From contig CP085629.1 in the NCBI GenBank assembly GCA_024704175.1, positions 992,001-1,056,000 of the forward strand: a stretch of 64,000 nucleotides of DNA, in the 5' to 3' direction. Position 1 is the stretch's first letter, and every line of letters begins with the position of its first letter. The translations under genes were made by a program, and so were the position numbers. The notes under the pieces are model-generated. The model saw only the letters and a list, made by a program, of their open reading frames with translations. It made no database searches and was not told where the DNA came from. Below are positions 47,021 through 58,611 of the stretch, piece after piece. Origin of the DNA: Paenibacillus sp. P25. GTDB lineage: Bacteria; Bacillota; Bacilli; Paenibacillales; NBRC-103111.

Positions 47021-48616
47021 ATGCTGGACGTCTTGCTGGTGGACGATGAACCGCTTGTGCTGGAAGGACTGAGGACGATGATTGACTGGGAAAAGCGCGG
47101 CTATCGCGTTTGCGGCGAAGCGGGCGACGGGGCCGATGCGCTTGCATTCATCCGGACGCGCCGTCCGCACGTCGTCGTGACGGATATTCGCATGCCCGTC
47201 CTAAGCGGGCTGCAGCTCATAGAACAAGCCAAGCAGCTTGTGCACGCTCCGCCCAAATTTGTCATTCTGAGCGGCTACGATGATTTTCATTACGCGCAGA
47301 CGGCCATGCGTCACGAGGTCAGCCATTATTTGCTCAAGCCGATCGACGATGAAGAGATGGACCGCGTTCTGCAGAGGTTGACGGAAGAGCTGGCTGAAGA
47401 ATCGAGACGAACGGAAGAAGATGCGAAGAGGCGGGCGCTGTGGCTGAACCGCGCGGTCAAGCGAATGATCCGCGGGGAATATGACGCCGCGGATGTCAGC
47501 CGCTTGAGGCGGCTATTCGGTGCCAGCGACCGGGAGGAGATCGCCTGCGTTGTGATCGAGCGGATGGAGAGGAGCTTCCCGGAAGCGGAGATCGAGGCCT
47601 GGAAGAAGGACGTTAGTGCCTGGCTGGCGGAGCATTACCCGGGCCAGTGCCTTCACTTATTCGCGGACGGAATCGGACGGCTGATCCTGATCGTCCGCGG
47701 AGCGGCAGGGACGCCGGAACGGCTGGCGGCAGGTCTGTTATCCGGCGGTGCGGCAAGCCTGGCGGGGAGCGACTGCGCCGTCTATATCAGCGGGAGCCGG
47801 CCGGGCATTGAAGCCCTGAAGGACGTTTACGAGGAGGCGCTGGCCGCGCGGCACGCGGAATGGAGCCGGGGCAAGCCTCCCGGACACCGGAATGCGGATA
47901 CCGGGCGCCTGAGCACCGATATGACGGTCGGTTCGGCAGAACTGAAGGAGCTTCTTCAAGAGATCGAGAGCGGCCGGGCGGAGGAGGTCCGCCGCCGGGT
48001 ACTTGCCCTTGTCTCGATGCTTGCCGCAAGCGGGACATCCACGGAAGCGGTAAGACTGTTCGCCCGGAGCCTGAAGCTGGAGCTGATGCGGCTGGTCTCG
48101 GACCTGAATGCGGATATGGAAGCCTTCGGGTCGCAGCTTCTGTCCTTGGACGGCGGCGAACGGCCGCGGGACTTGCAAGAGCTGGAACGATACCTCCTTG
48201 AGCTTTGCCGCTATACCTCGTCTTATTTGCAGGATTGGCGGAGGTCGAACGAGGGCAACCTGCCGGTCAACCTGATCCATTACGTAAATAAGCACTACAA
48301 CAAGAAGCTGCAGCTGCAAACGGTAGCCGAAGAGTTCCGTCTCCATCCCGTCTACCTGGGCCAGTTATTCAAGAAATCGACCGGCAAGCCGTTTAACGAA
48401 TATATTCACGCGAAGCGAATCGAGGAGGCCAAGAAGCTGCTGCGGCGTTCGACCATGAGCCTGTCCGATGTAGCCTTCAGCGTAGGCTATCAGGATCCCG
48501 AATATTTCGCAAGAAAATTTAAAGCGCTCACGAAGCAATCGCCCGCTTCTTACAGGGCGGCTCCGCCTGTGGAGGCGGCCGAACCGAACGGGCGGCGGGA
48601 GGATCACCGCGAATGA
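47021..48616 (+). CDS. YesN-type response regulator (REC + AraC)
   Basis: 531 aa, intact. Receiver domain 1-120 with Asp9/Asp10, phospho-acceptor Asp55 (VTDIRMP) and Lys in LLKPID; a 280-residue helical middle; C-terminal AraC double helix-turn-helix (LQTVAEEFRLHPVYLGQLFK; LSDVAFSVGYQDPEYFARKF). ATG 47021 follows GAAGGAGGG. The 3' end overlaps the kinase start by 4 bp. It probably activates the sugar transporter and xylanase genes downstream. Confidence 0.9.
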   Translation: MLDVLLVDDEPLVLEGLRTMIDWEKRGYRVCGEAGDGADALAFIRTRRPHVVVTDIRMPVLSGLQLIEQAKQLVHAPPKFVILSGYDDFHYAQTAMRHEVSHYLLKPIDDEEMDRVLQRLTEELAEESRRTEEDAKRRALWLNRAVKRMIRGEYDAADVSRLRRLFGASDREEIACVVIERMERSFPEAEIEAWKKDVSAWLAEHYPGQCLHLFADGIGRLILIVRGAAGTPERLAAGLLSGGAASLAGSDCAVYISGSRPGIEALKDVYEEALAARHAEWSRGKPPGHRNADTGRLSTDMTVGSAELKELLQEIESGRAEEVRRRVLALVSMLAASGTSTEAVRLFARSLKLELMRLVSDLNADMEAFGSQLLSLDGGERPRDLQELERYLLELCRYTSSYLQDWRRSNEGNLPVNLIHYVNKHYNKKLQLQTVAEEFRLHPVYLGQLFKKSTGKPFNEYIHAKRIEEAKKLLRRSTMSLSDVAFSVGYQDPEYFARKFKALTKQSPASYRAAPPVEAAEPNGRREDHRE

Positions 48617-50441
48617 GAAGACCGCAGCTTTTCGGTAAAGTCAACGACATCCCGCTCAGCTACAAATTTATGTCGATATATTTGTTCTGTGTTCTGCTGC
48701 CCATCATCGCCATCAATATACTGTTCTTCGAACGCATCTCGCAGACCATTAAAGCCAGGGAGCTGCAGAATCTTGAGATTTCCCTGGACCGGGCGAAGAA
48801 AGATATCAACGGACTGATCGAAGGCGCGGTAGCGATCAACCATGCGGTTGCGACGGACCGTATGCTGTATGAAGCGCTGGATAAGACGTACGGCGACCCG
48901 CTCGAATTTTACGATGCTTATAACAGTCTGCTGAAGGATAAGGTCAACCATTACATGCCGGTCAATACGCAGATCGACCAAATCAGTGTGTATACGGCGA
49001 ATGAGAGCATCCAGAGCGGGGGAACTACTTTAAGCTGGACGGGACCGTCCGGGAGAGCGATTGGTACAAACGGTTCAGCGGCTACACCGGGAAGGTGCTG
49101 CTCTATGCTTACCGGGAAACGAATGCGAATAAGTACGGCTACTATATTCCGCGGATGAGCATCATCTCCCGGCTGGAGGCTTTTGACGATGCGGGCAAGT
49201 TTGCCAAAGTACTGAAGATCGACATGAACCTGAACAAATTGTATGAGGTCATGATCCGGGAGAAAGATTATATGCAGCTCTATCTGGTCAATGACAAGAA
49301 TCAGATCGTCCTGTCGTCCAGGGAAGGGTACCAAGCGGATAAAAATGACACCTACGCCGTCTTTGACCCCGATCAGCCGGAGCTGAAGAAGAATCATCTG
49401 CTCTTCGACAAACCGGTCGGCGGCGGCTCTTATCTGAGCGGCTGGAGGCTCATCGGTCTCGCGGGAACGGCCCGGATGGCGAATGCATTGAACGAGTCGC
49501 GCAGCTTTATTCTGCTGCTTGCCGCGGCCAGCACGCTGATCACGTCCATGCTGACGGCGGTCATGCTCCGTTCGTACCACTACAGAGTTAAGCGGCTGTC
49601 GCGGCATATGGAGAAGGTGAAGAACGAGAAGTTCGATCTGATCGAACTGAAGGGGGAGGGCCGCGACGAGATCGGCGAATTGATCCGCAATTTCAATCGG
49701 ATGACGGCCAAGATCAATTCCCTCATCAACGATGTCTACAAGCTGGAAATCCAGAAGAAGGACCTGGAGCTGGAGCGCATCCGGGCCGAGCTCAATTATC
49801 TGCAGAGCCAGATGAATCCTCATTTTTTATTCAACACCTTGAATGCAATGCTCGTGGTCAGCACGAAAAACAACTACTCGGACATCACGGACATCATCAA
49901 GAACCTGTCCAAAATTCTGAGAAGGTCGCTGAGCTGGAAGGAGGATCTCGTGCCGCTGGAGGAAGAGGTTTTGTTTACCGAGATGTATTTGAAAATCGAA
50001 AAATTCCGATTCGGCGACAAGTTCAGCTATCACTTTGCCGTGGATGAGGAGGCCTACCGCTGCAGGATTCCGAAGATGAGCATCCAGCCGCTTGTCGAGA
50101 ATGCATGCAAGCACGGTCTTCAAACGATCAAAGCCCCCGGTCATATCCGGATCGAGATTACGCTGAAGGACGATAAGCTGAAGGTGAGCATCGCCGACAA
50201 CGGCATCGGCATGGACCGGGATACGCTTCGCAGCATTCAGTCTCATATGCTCAGCGAATCGGAGGTCAGCGCCCATATCGGCATCCGCAATGTCTACCGG
50301 AGGCTGAAGCTTTATTATGAGGATCGGGTGCGCTTCGACATCGCGAGCACCCCGAATGAAGGGACGGAGATCCGATTCGAGCTTCCCCGTCCGCATCGGA
50401 TCCTGGAGCTGCAGGAAAAGGAGACGGCGGGCCATGTTTAA
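48613..50441 (+). CDS. YesM-type sensor histidine kinase (frameshifted)
   Basis: About 609 aa. TM1 at about 20-42, extracytoplasmic dCache-like region to about 300, TM2 (FILLLAAASTLITSMLTAVML), HAMP, His_kinase domain with phospho-acceptor in SQMNPHFLFNTLNAM, and HATPase_c (VENACKHGLQ, DNGIGMD). One G missing near 49020 in the external domain; repair gives GNYFKLDGTVRESDWYKRF. It overlaps both flanking response regulators (by 4 and 8 bp). Likely senses an extracellular xylo-oligosaccharide, perhaps via a lipoprotein. Confidence 0.9.
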
Positions 50442-51522
50442 TGTGCTGCTGGTGGACGACGAACCGCGGGCTCTGGAAGGGCTTCAGCTGTTGATTGGCT
50501 GGGAGACGCTTGGCTTTCAGATATGCGGCTTGTGCCGGAGCGGGGCCGAAGCGCTGGAGAAGCTGGACGAGACCCCCGTCGATCTGGTTGTGACCGATAT
50601 CCGAATGCCGGAGATGGACGGCCTGGGCCTGATTGCGGAGGCGAAGACCAGGCGGGGAATCCGCTGTCAAATTCGTCATTGTGAGCGGCTACGGTGAATT
50701 TGACTATGCGAAGCGGGCGATGGAGCTCGGCATCCGCCACTATCTCCTCAAGCCGCTGATCGCGGAGGAGGCGGAGGCGCTGCTGCGGGGCATCGCGCTG
50801 GAGCTCGAGGCCGAATCGGTGCTGCGGCAGATCCGCGAGGTCATGCGGATGAAGAGGAGGCGGCCGAACGGTTTGATTTTGAGGATATTCGGCATGCTTA
50901 CCGGATACTGGATGCGCTGGAGAGCTTGGACGAAGAACGGCTGAAGGCCGAAACGGACGCTGCGGAGCGGGCTATTCAGGAGAAGCGGCTCGCGCCGGAA
51001 CTCGTGAAGATGATTGTTATTCATGTCGCGTACCGATGCCTCGGTCTGATCCGGGAAATGAACGGCGACCCGGGAAGTCTGCTGGAGAAGTACAATATCA
51101 CGGCGCTTGAGGGCCGGGAGCTCGGCTTGGCCGACATGCTCCACCTGCTCAGGGGCTTCTGTACGGACGGGCTGCAGGAGCTCCGTACGCTTCAGCGGGA
51201 TCAGTCGAGAGGCATCATTCACGAGATCAACGCCTATATCCGCAACCATTACAGCGAGAGCCTTACGCTGAAAGGGCTGGCTGAGAAGTTTTACATTCAT
51301 CCTGTCTACTTGGGCCAGCTGTTTGCGAGAAAGAACGGTATTTCCTTCAATGAATATCTGCATGACCTGAGAATCGCGGAGGCGCAGCAGCTGCTGCGGG
51401 AAACGGACCTGAGGTCTTATCAAATCGCGGAACAGGTCGGCTACGTAAGCTACGACAAGTTCCTCAAACAGTTCGAGAAGCGGCTCGGCATGAAGCCTAA
51501 TGAGTATAAAGCCACACGATAG
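50434..51522 (+). CDS. Second YesN-type response regulator (frameshifted twice)
   Basis: About 362 aa. Receiver domain with Asp9/Asp10, acceptor Asp55 (VTDIRMPEMDG) and Lys in LLKPLI; short helical linker; AraC domain (LKGLAEKFYIHPVYLGQLFA; IAEQVGYVSYDKFLKQFEKR). One extra base near 50655 and one missing near 50860; net length unchanged. ATG 50434 follows AAAAGGAGACGG. It is about 170 residues shorter in the middle than the regulator at 47021, so the two are not a recent duplicate. It overlaps the kinase end. Confidence 0.88.
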
Positions 51523-51525
51523 GGG

Positions 51526-51560
51526 GCGGGCGGACACGCTGCGTCCCCATCTTTATTTTT
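51526..51560 (+). terminator. Weak terminator after second response regulator
   Basis: A GC-rich stem around GGAC/GTCC (about 51533-51548) is followed by ATCTTTATTTTTT. The pairing is imperfect. It would separate regulator and transporter transcripts. Confidence 0.4.
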
Positions 51561-51685
51561 TCAGGTTCATTCTTTAATTGGGAAATTGTGTATAAGGGGA
51601 GAACGTTTTTATAATGAAAGAGATTAAATGAAAGGGGTTACAATTGCCGGATTGCAAAACAATAAAGTTAAAAAGGGGTGCCAAG

Positions 51686-53363
51686 ATGAAGGGAACATTC
51701 AAATCCGCCTGGATCACCGGCCAAGTGGCCGTGCTGGCGCTGGGAACGCTGCTCTCAGGATGCAGCGGGTCAGGGGGACGCCGCCCCGCAGACGCCGGCC
51801 GGGACTAGCGACGGGCAGAACGGGAAGACGGAGCCGTTTGAAGTGAGCGTATACATCGGCGAGGCGCAGCAGCGGCCCACACCGGATAACAAGATTTATA
51901 AATTGATGCGGGAAAAGCTAGGCGTTACTTTCAAATTCGACTTCCTTGCAGGCGACTCCAAACAAAAAATGGGCGTCATGGTGGCAGGCGGGGATTACCC
52001 GGACCTGATGACCGGCAATACGACGTTTATTGATGCGGGCGCTTACATTCCGCTGGAGGACTTGATCGAGAAATACGCGCCGAACCTGAAAAAGCATTAC
52101 GCGCCCTACTGGAACAAGATCAAGGACCCCAAGGACGGACATATTTATATTCTTCCCAATTACGGCGTATATACCGGCAAGGTGCAGACCACCTGGTACT
52201 CGGGTCCCGCCTTCTGGATTCAAAAGGCCGTCCTCAAGGAATTCGGCTATCCGAAGGTAAAAACGCTGGACGAGTACTTTGATCTGATCAAAAAGTATAA
52301 GGAAAAATATCCGCAAATCGAAGGCAAGCCGACGATCGGCTTCGAGATTCTGAACTCGGACTGGAGGAACTGGGGGTCGCTGAACGCGCCGCAGCATCTG
52401 ATCGGGCATCCGAACGACGGCGGCGTGGTGGTGGAGAACAATGTGGCGAAAATTTTTGCCGACAAGGATTATGCGAAGCGGTATTACAAAAAGCTGAACG
52501 AAGTGAACCAGGACGGCCTGATCGACAAGGAAGCCTTCGTGCAGAATTACGACCAGTACATGGCGAAGCTGTCCGCCGGCAATGTGCTCGGCATGTTCGA
52601 CCAGCATTGGAATTTCCAGAAGGCCGAGGATTCCCTTCATACCCAGAAGAAATTTGAAAGGGAGTATGTCGGGTCGCCGCTGGTATACGATACGAGCATC
52701 AAGGACTACTATATGGACCGCCCGGCGCTTAATCTGAACAACGGCTTCGGTATCAGCGTGAAAGCCAAGGATCCGGTGAAAATCATTAAAATGCTCGATG
52801 CTACCATGACCGAAGAATGGCAGAAGATTTTTAACTGGGGCATCCAGGGCGAGGATTATCAGGTGGACGGGAAAGGGAGATTTTCCAGAACGCAGGAGCA
52901 GCGGGACCGTGCTTCGGATGCGACCTGGAAGCTGGCCAACCGGGCGGATGCCTTCTTCGGCTTTGCCCCCAAAATGGAAGGAACCTTCTCCGACGGGAAC
53001 GCCACTTCACCCGGAAATCAGCCGGAAGAATATATCGCGGGTCTCAACGACTACGACAAGGAGTTCCTTAAGGGCTACGGCTTCAAGACGTACGTGGATT
53101 TCTTCAGCGAGCCGCCGGAGAATCCCTTGGTTTATCCGGCCTGGACGATTAACCTGATTGACGGCTCACCGGCGAAGATCGCGAGTACCAAGCTGAACGA
53201 CCTCGCCACCAAATATTTGCCGAAGGCCGTCTTGTCGCGGCCGGACCAATTCGACGCCGTTTGGGAGGAATACGTCGGGCAGATTGCCAAGGCCAACCCG
53301 AAGGCTTACGAGGACCGGATCAATGAACAAATCCAGTGGAGACTGAAGAACTGGAGCAAATAA
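51686..53363 (+). CDS. LplA/YtcQ-type sugar-binding lipoprotein (frameshifted)
   Basis: About 558 aa. Lipobox LLSGC, short linker, then the large family 1 binding fold of the LplA group (PTPDNKIYKLMREKLGVTF, GDYPDLMTGNTTFIDAGAYIPLEDLIEKY). One extra G near 51776; repair gives GGDAAPQTPAGTSDGQ. ATG 51686 follows AAAAGGGGTG. With the LplB- and LplC-type permeases and the xylanase downstream it probably binds xylo- or arabinoxylo-oligosaccharides. Confidence 0.85.
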
Positions 53364-53451
53364 CCGGAGGAACGGGTACGCGCCGGTTAGAGGGAAGGCG
53401 GAGACAGCTTCCGCCTTCTTTCATAAATACGGATATGGAGAAGGAGAACCT

Positions 53452-54422
53452 ATGGCTGAGATCTTAACGAATCAGGCCGCAGAGACACGGGTCGCCGTCC
53501 GGAAATCCGGCAAAAGGACGTTCACCTGGGCGGTGGTGAGGAGCCAGAAGCAGCTGATTTTCATGTCGGTTCCGCTTCTGCTGTATATCATCCTCTTTGC
53601 CTATGTCCCGGTCTGGGGCTGGCTGATGGCTTTTCAAAATTATAAGCCGGCGAAGCGCTTCTTCGATCAGGAGTGGGTCGGATTCCGGCATTTCAAGTTC
53701 CTGTTCACAGACGATACGTTCCTGCGGGTGATGCGCAATACGGTTGCGATGAGCCTGATTAACCTGGTGCTCGGCTTCCTCAGCGCCATTATTCTTGCGC
53801 TCCTTTTGAACGAAATCAAGAACGTGCTGATGAAGCGGATCGTGCAGACGATCTCTTACCTGCCGCACTTCCTGTCATGGGTCATCGCCGCAGGCATCGT
53901 GGCCACGTCGCTGTCGATCGACGGCATTGTCAACACCGTCCTTCTGAAGCTTCATATCGTGGATGAGCCGGTCTTGTGGCTGAGCGAAGGCAAGTATTTC
54001 TGGGGCATTGTCGGGGCTTCCAACATCTGGAAGGAAGTCGGCTGGAACACGATCATCTACCTGGCCGCCATCGCTTCGATCGATCCTTCCCTGTATGAAG
54101 CGGCGGATATCGACGGGGCGAACCGGTACCAGAAAATGCGGTATGTGACGCTGCCCGGCATCAAATCGACGTTCGTCATCCTGCTCATCATGTCCATCGG
54201 CCATATCCTCGACGCCGGCTTTGAAATCCAGTACCTGCTCGGCAACGGCCTCGTGGCGGACTGGTCGGAGACGATCGACATCTTCGTGCTCAAGTACGGC
54301 ATCGCTCAATTCAACTATTCGATGGCTACGGCCGGGGGATCTTCAAGACGGTCGTCAGCGTCGCGCCGCTGCTGATTGCGAACTGGATCGCCAAACGCCT
54401 GGGCGAAGAGCGGCTGTTATAA
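53452..54422 (+). CDS. ABC sugar permease, LplB-type (frameshifted)
   Basis: About 323 aa, six TMs, hydrophilic N-terminus of about 35 residues. Coupling loop in YEAADIDGANRYQKMRYVTLPG. One G missing at about 54335 affects only the last 28 residues; repair gives AGIFKTVVSVAPLLIANWI and the end RLGEERLL. ATG 53452 follows GAAGGAGAACCT. Pairs with the permease at 54480. Confidence 0.9.
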
Positions 54423-54479
54423 CCGTAAGGAATCTTGCGGGTGCGAGTGGTCTAACGATAATGTTTAGGAGATGACGTC

Positions 54480-55394
54480 ATGGCAAAGCCGGGTAAGGCG
54501 GGCGGATGGGAGCCTGCTCTGTTTAACACCGCCAACACGCTGTTCATGCTTGCGCTGGTCTTGATTACGGTGTATCCGTTCGTAAACACGATCGCCGTAT
54601 CGTTTAACGACGGGATGGATTCAATCCGGGGCGGCATCTATTTATGGCCCCGCGTCTGGACGCTGCAAAATTACAAGGCCATCTTCATATCGGGAACGAT
54701 CTATCATGCTTTTCTTGTTTCCGTGGCGAGAACGGTCCTTTCCACGGTGCTCAATATTTTTCTGACGGCGATGCTGGCTTACGCGCTCAGCCGGAAGGAA
54801 TATATCTTCCGCAAGCCGATTACGCTGGTGTTCGTGCTGACGATGTATTTCCATGCGGGCTTGATCCCGGTTTATTTTCTGATCAAGGGGCTCGGACTCT
54901 TGAACAGCTTCTGGGTTTACATTCTGCCTTCGATGATCAGCGCGTTCAACCTGATCGTCATCCGCACCTACATGGGCACGTCGCCGGACAGTCTGGTGGA
55001 ATCGGCCAAGATGGACGGCGCGGGCGATTTCCGCATCTTCCTGCAGATCATTTTCCCGCTGTGCCTGCCGGCGCTGGCTACCGTCGCCTTGTTCGTAGCG
55101 GTAGGCTCATGGAACACGTGGTTCGATACGTTCTTGTACGCTTCCTCGCAGCCGAAGCTGAGCACGCTGCAGTACGAGCTGATGAAGCTGCTCGCCTCGA
55201 CGCTGAATTCCAACAGCGATCCGAATCTGGTGAACGGCGCCGGGATGACGAAGGAAACGGCAAGCGGCATGATTACGCCTTTGTCGATCCGGGCCTCGAT
55301 CACGGTTGTTGCAGCGGCCCCGATCCTGTTCGTGTACCCGTTCCTGCAAAAATATTTTGTCGTCGGATTGAATGTAGGCGGCGTGAAGGAATGA
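54480..55394 (+). CDS. ABC sugar permease, LplC/YtcP-type
   Basis: 304 aa, intact, six TMs. Coupling loop VESAKMDGAGDFRIFLQIIFPLC, and the C-terminus FLQKYFVVGLNVGGVKE is the family ending. ATG 54480 has TAGGAGATGACGTC upstream. No ATPase gene follows; importers of this type usually borrow a shared MsmX-like ATPase encoded elsewhere. Confidence 0.92.
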   Translation: MAKPGKAGGWEPALFNTANTLFMLALVLITVYPFVNTIAVSFNDGMDSIRGGIYLWPRVWTLQNYKAIFISGTIYHAFLVSVARTVLSTVLNIFLTAMLAYALSRKEYIFRKPITLVFVLTMYFHAGLIPVYFLIKGLGLLNSFWVYILPSMISAFNLIVIRTYMGTSPDSLVESAKMDGAGDFRIFLQIIFPLCLPALATVALFVAVGSWNTWFDTFLYASSQPKLSTLQYELMKLLASTLNSNSDPNLVNGAGMTKETASGMITPLSIRASITVVAAAPILFVYPFLQKYFVVGLNVGGVKE

Positions 55395-55511
55395 CCATGC
55401 TGCGAAGGGCTTGGACCGGGTACAGACCCGGCGACCGCCCGGGTTCGCGGAAAACCCGTGGATTGGGAATTTGATCCGCAAGCATTCTACCGGAAGGAGC
55501 TGTTCCTGGCT

Positions 55512-58477
55512 GTGAACAAGATATGGCAAACGCTTGCCCGCATGATTCTTCCGCTGGCTCTTCTGCTGTCTACCGTAGTCCCGCTGAGCCAAGCAAGTGC
55601 CGCTGCGCGGGACCCGGTGCTGAGCACCGATTTTGAAGACGGAACGGTGCAAGGTTGGACCCCCAGAGGAAGTGCTTCCTTGACTGTGGTTACAAGCGAA
55701 AAACACGGAGGCGCCTCCAGCCTGCTGGTCGGCGGCCGGCAGGCGACATGGCATGGGGCGAGCCGCGACCTGACGGGCCGCTTGGATCCCGGCCGGAAGG
55801 TGCATATGTCCGCTTGGGTCCTGTTTACGGACGGGCCTGGCGAGCAGACGATTGCACTTTCGGTTCAACGGGGCTTTGCCCCGGGCTCGGGCAAAAGCGA
55901 TAAATATGACAATGTCGCCCAGGCCCAGGCGGCCAAAGGGGTGTGGGCGAAGCTGGAAGCGGATTACACCGTTCCGGCCGACACGGATATGAACCGCATT
56001 TCCATTTATTTTGAAACCCCGTGGAAGCCGGACAATCAAGCGACGCCCGGCGATTTGATCCCGTTCTATATCGATGATGTGACCATTACCGAGAACGCTC
56101 CCCTCGAGATTCAGCACGATATCCCGGATCTGCATACGGTGCTGGATCCGTATTTTCCGATCGGAGCCGCCGTTGATCCTGTCGATCTGCTGAACGATTC
56201 GGACGTACATTCGGATCTGCTTAAGAAGCATTTCAAAAGCTTGACGGCGGGCAATATCATGAAGCCGGATGCGCTCCAGCCGTCCGAAGGGACATTCGTC
56301 TGGACGAACGCCGATAAGCTGGTGCAGTTCGCGGAAACGAACGGGATGCTTGTTAGGGGGCATACGCTTGTCTGGCACAGCCAAATTCCTGCGTGGTTCT
56401 TTACGGACCCGGCCGATCCGGGCAAGCCGGCAACGAGAGAGCAGCTGATAGCCCGGCTGGAAACGCACATCAAGACCGTCGTAGGCCGTTACAAGGGTAG
56501 AATTGCTTATTGGGACGTCGCGAACGAGGTATTGTCCGAGAGCGGCGGACTCCGGGGAGCGGAAGGCGGCTCTAAATGGAAGGACATCATTGGGGATGCA
56601 GACGGCGACGGCTTCGACAGCGACTACATTGAGCTTGCTTTCCAATTTGCGCACGAAGCGGACCCGGATGCGAAGCTCGTCATCAACGACTACAATTTGG
56701 AGAGCTCGATGTCCAAGCTTAACGGTATGGTTACCCTGGTACAAAGATTGCTTGCCAAAGGAATCCCGGTCCATGCGGTAGGCTTCCAAATGCACATTTC
56801 GAACAGCGCCCCCGGCATCGAGCAGATGCGCAGCGCCATGGAGAAAATCGCCGCTCTCGGCGTGAAGGTGCAGGTTACCGAGCTGGATATGTCCATTTAT
56901 GCGAATTCGTCGGAAGCTGAAAAGCCGGTGACGGAAGACATTTTGCTGGAGCAGGCCAAGCGGTACCGCGAGCTGTTCGGGATGTTTAAAGAGGAAGCGC
57001 AGAAGGGATATTTGGAATCGGTTACGCTCTGGGGGATGGCCGACGACGGTACCTGGCTGGACAATTTCCCGGTGAAGGGGCGGAAGGATGCGCCGCCGCT
57101 GTTCGACCGGGCACTGCAGGCGAAGCCCGCTTATTGGGGGATCGTCGACCCTTCGAAGCTCCCGGTGTACCGGAACGCGATGAGGGCTGCGCGTGGAACG
57201 CCGGTAATCGGTGCCGCTCCCGATAAGATCTGGCAGGCCATGAAGCCTACACCGGTCGATCAGCGGGTAAACGGCCGGACCGGAGCGGCGGCGGAAGCGA
57301 GAACCATGTGGGATGAAGGCCATTTGTATGTGCTGCTGCAGGTGAAGGACAGCACGAGGGGCAGTAAGGACAGCGCCGAAATCTTCATCGACCCGAATTA
57401 CGATAAGTCCGCAGTGTATTTGCCCGACGATCGGCAATATACGATCGGCCCGGGCGGGTCCGTTCCTGCGGGTATTCAAAGCGTGGTTACTGAGACTCCG
57501 GACGGCTACGCGGTGCAGGCGGCCATTCCTTTGAACAAGGCCGGTGCAGCTTTGGAGGCAGGCGGCAGGCTGGGTATCGATTTCCGCATCAACGATGATC
57601 AGGGCGATGGCGTTGTCGCTTCCTCCGCGGTGTGGAACGATTACACCAATCATCAAAGTACGGACCCGTCGCGATTCGGCGACGTCGTTCTCGGCAGTGC
57701 CGCCAAGATCACCGATGCGATTTACGGATCGCCGGTGATCGACGGCGAAGTCGACGGGCTCTGGAACCGGGCACAGTCCATTCGCACGGAGGTATGGGTA
57801 CAGGGGCTTCCGGTTCGACGGCGGTTGCCAAGACGGCATGGGATGAGAATTACTTGTACGTCCTGGCCGATGTAACGGACAGTCTGCTCAGCAAGAACAG
57901 CCGGAATGCTCACGAACAGGATTCGGTGGAGTTTTTTATCGACCAGAACAAGCATCAGAGCTCCTTCTACGAAGTGGACGACGCCCAGTACCGGGTGAAT
58001 TTCGACAACGAGGCGACGTTTGCAGGGGGCGTGGACCGGACGCGGTTCAAATCGGCGGCCAAGCGGACCGACCACGGCTATATCGTAGAGGCGGCCATTC
58101 CGCTCACGGCGGTTACGCCATCGTTAGACACGCTGCTCGGATTCGACCTGCAGGTGAACAACGATCAAGCCGGCAGCGGCAAGCGGGACAGCGTCGCCAT
58201 CTGGTGCGACCCGTCCGGCATGTCGTACCGGGATACTTCGGGGCTAGGCACGGTGCAGCTGGTTCCATCGATCGTTTACCTGCAGAAGCTCGTCAATCAG
58301 TATGCAGGCAACGGATCGATCGATAACGGCGGAATTGCGAACAGCCTGCTTCAGAAGCTGGATAAGGAAAAGCTGGAGCCGTTCGTAAGCGAGGTAAAGG
58401 CGCAGCGGGGCAAGCATATTCAAGAAGCGGCCGCCGATGCGATGCTGAAGACGGCTGAGCGGTTGCTCCTGAAGTGA
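55512..58477 (+). CDS. Secreted multimodular GH10 endo-xylanase (frameshifted)
   Basis: About 988 aa: signal peptide (1-31), CBM22-like xylan-binding module (about 33-195), GH10 catalytic domain (about 203-560) with acid/base Glu339 (WDVANEV) and nucleophile Glu457 (VTELDMS), two CBM9-like modules (about 575-765 and 768-915), and a C-terminal FIMAH-like domain of about 65 residues (LQKLVNQYAGNGSIDNGG). GTG 55512 is 12 bases after GGAAGGAG and starts the signal peptide. One G missing near 57800, in the second CBM9; repair gives VWVQGASGSTAVAKTAWDE. Cleaves xylan to oligosaccharides for the importer upstream. Confidence 0.9.
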
Positions 58478-58540
58478 TAGGAGGATCGTCCCATAAGGAA
58501 ATGCTCTGAAGCTGAACCTCCGCTTAGGCGAGGGTAAACA

Positions 58541-58577
58541 AGGCTGTCCTCAGGAAGTTTGGACCTGGGGACAGCCT
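58541..58577 (+). terminator. Terminator after the xylanase
   Basis: AGGCTGTCCTCAGG pairs with CCTGGGGACAGCCT (one wobble), followed by ATCGTTT. It ends the transporter-xylanase transcript. Confidence 0.7.
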
Positions 58578-58611
58578 ATCGTTTAATCAGGAGGCGGGGA
58601 AGGGGAGACTA

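Noticed and set aside
55107..57839. A 910-codon minus-strand open frame opposite the xylanase
   Set aside because: It is antisense to conserved permease and GH10 coding sequence and its translation shows no domain or plausible composition.
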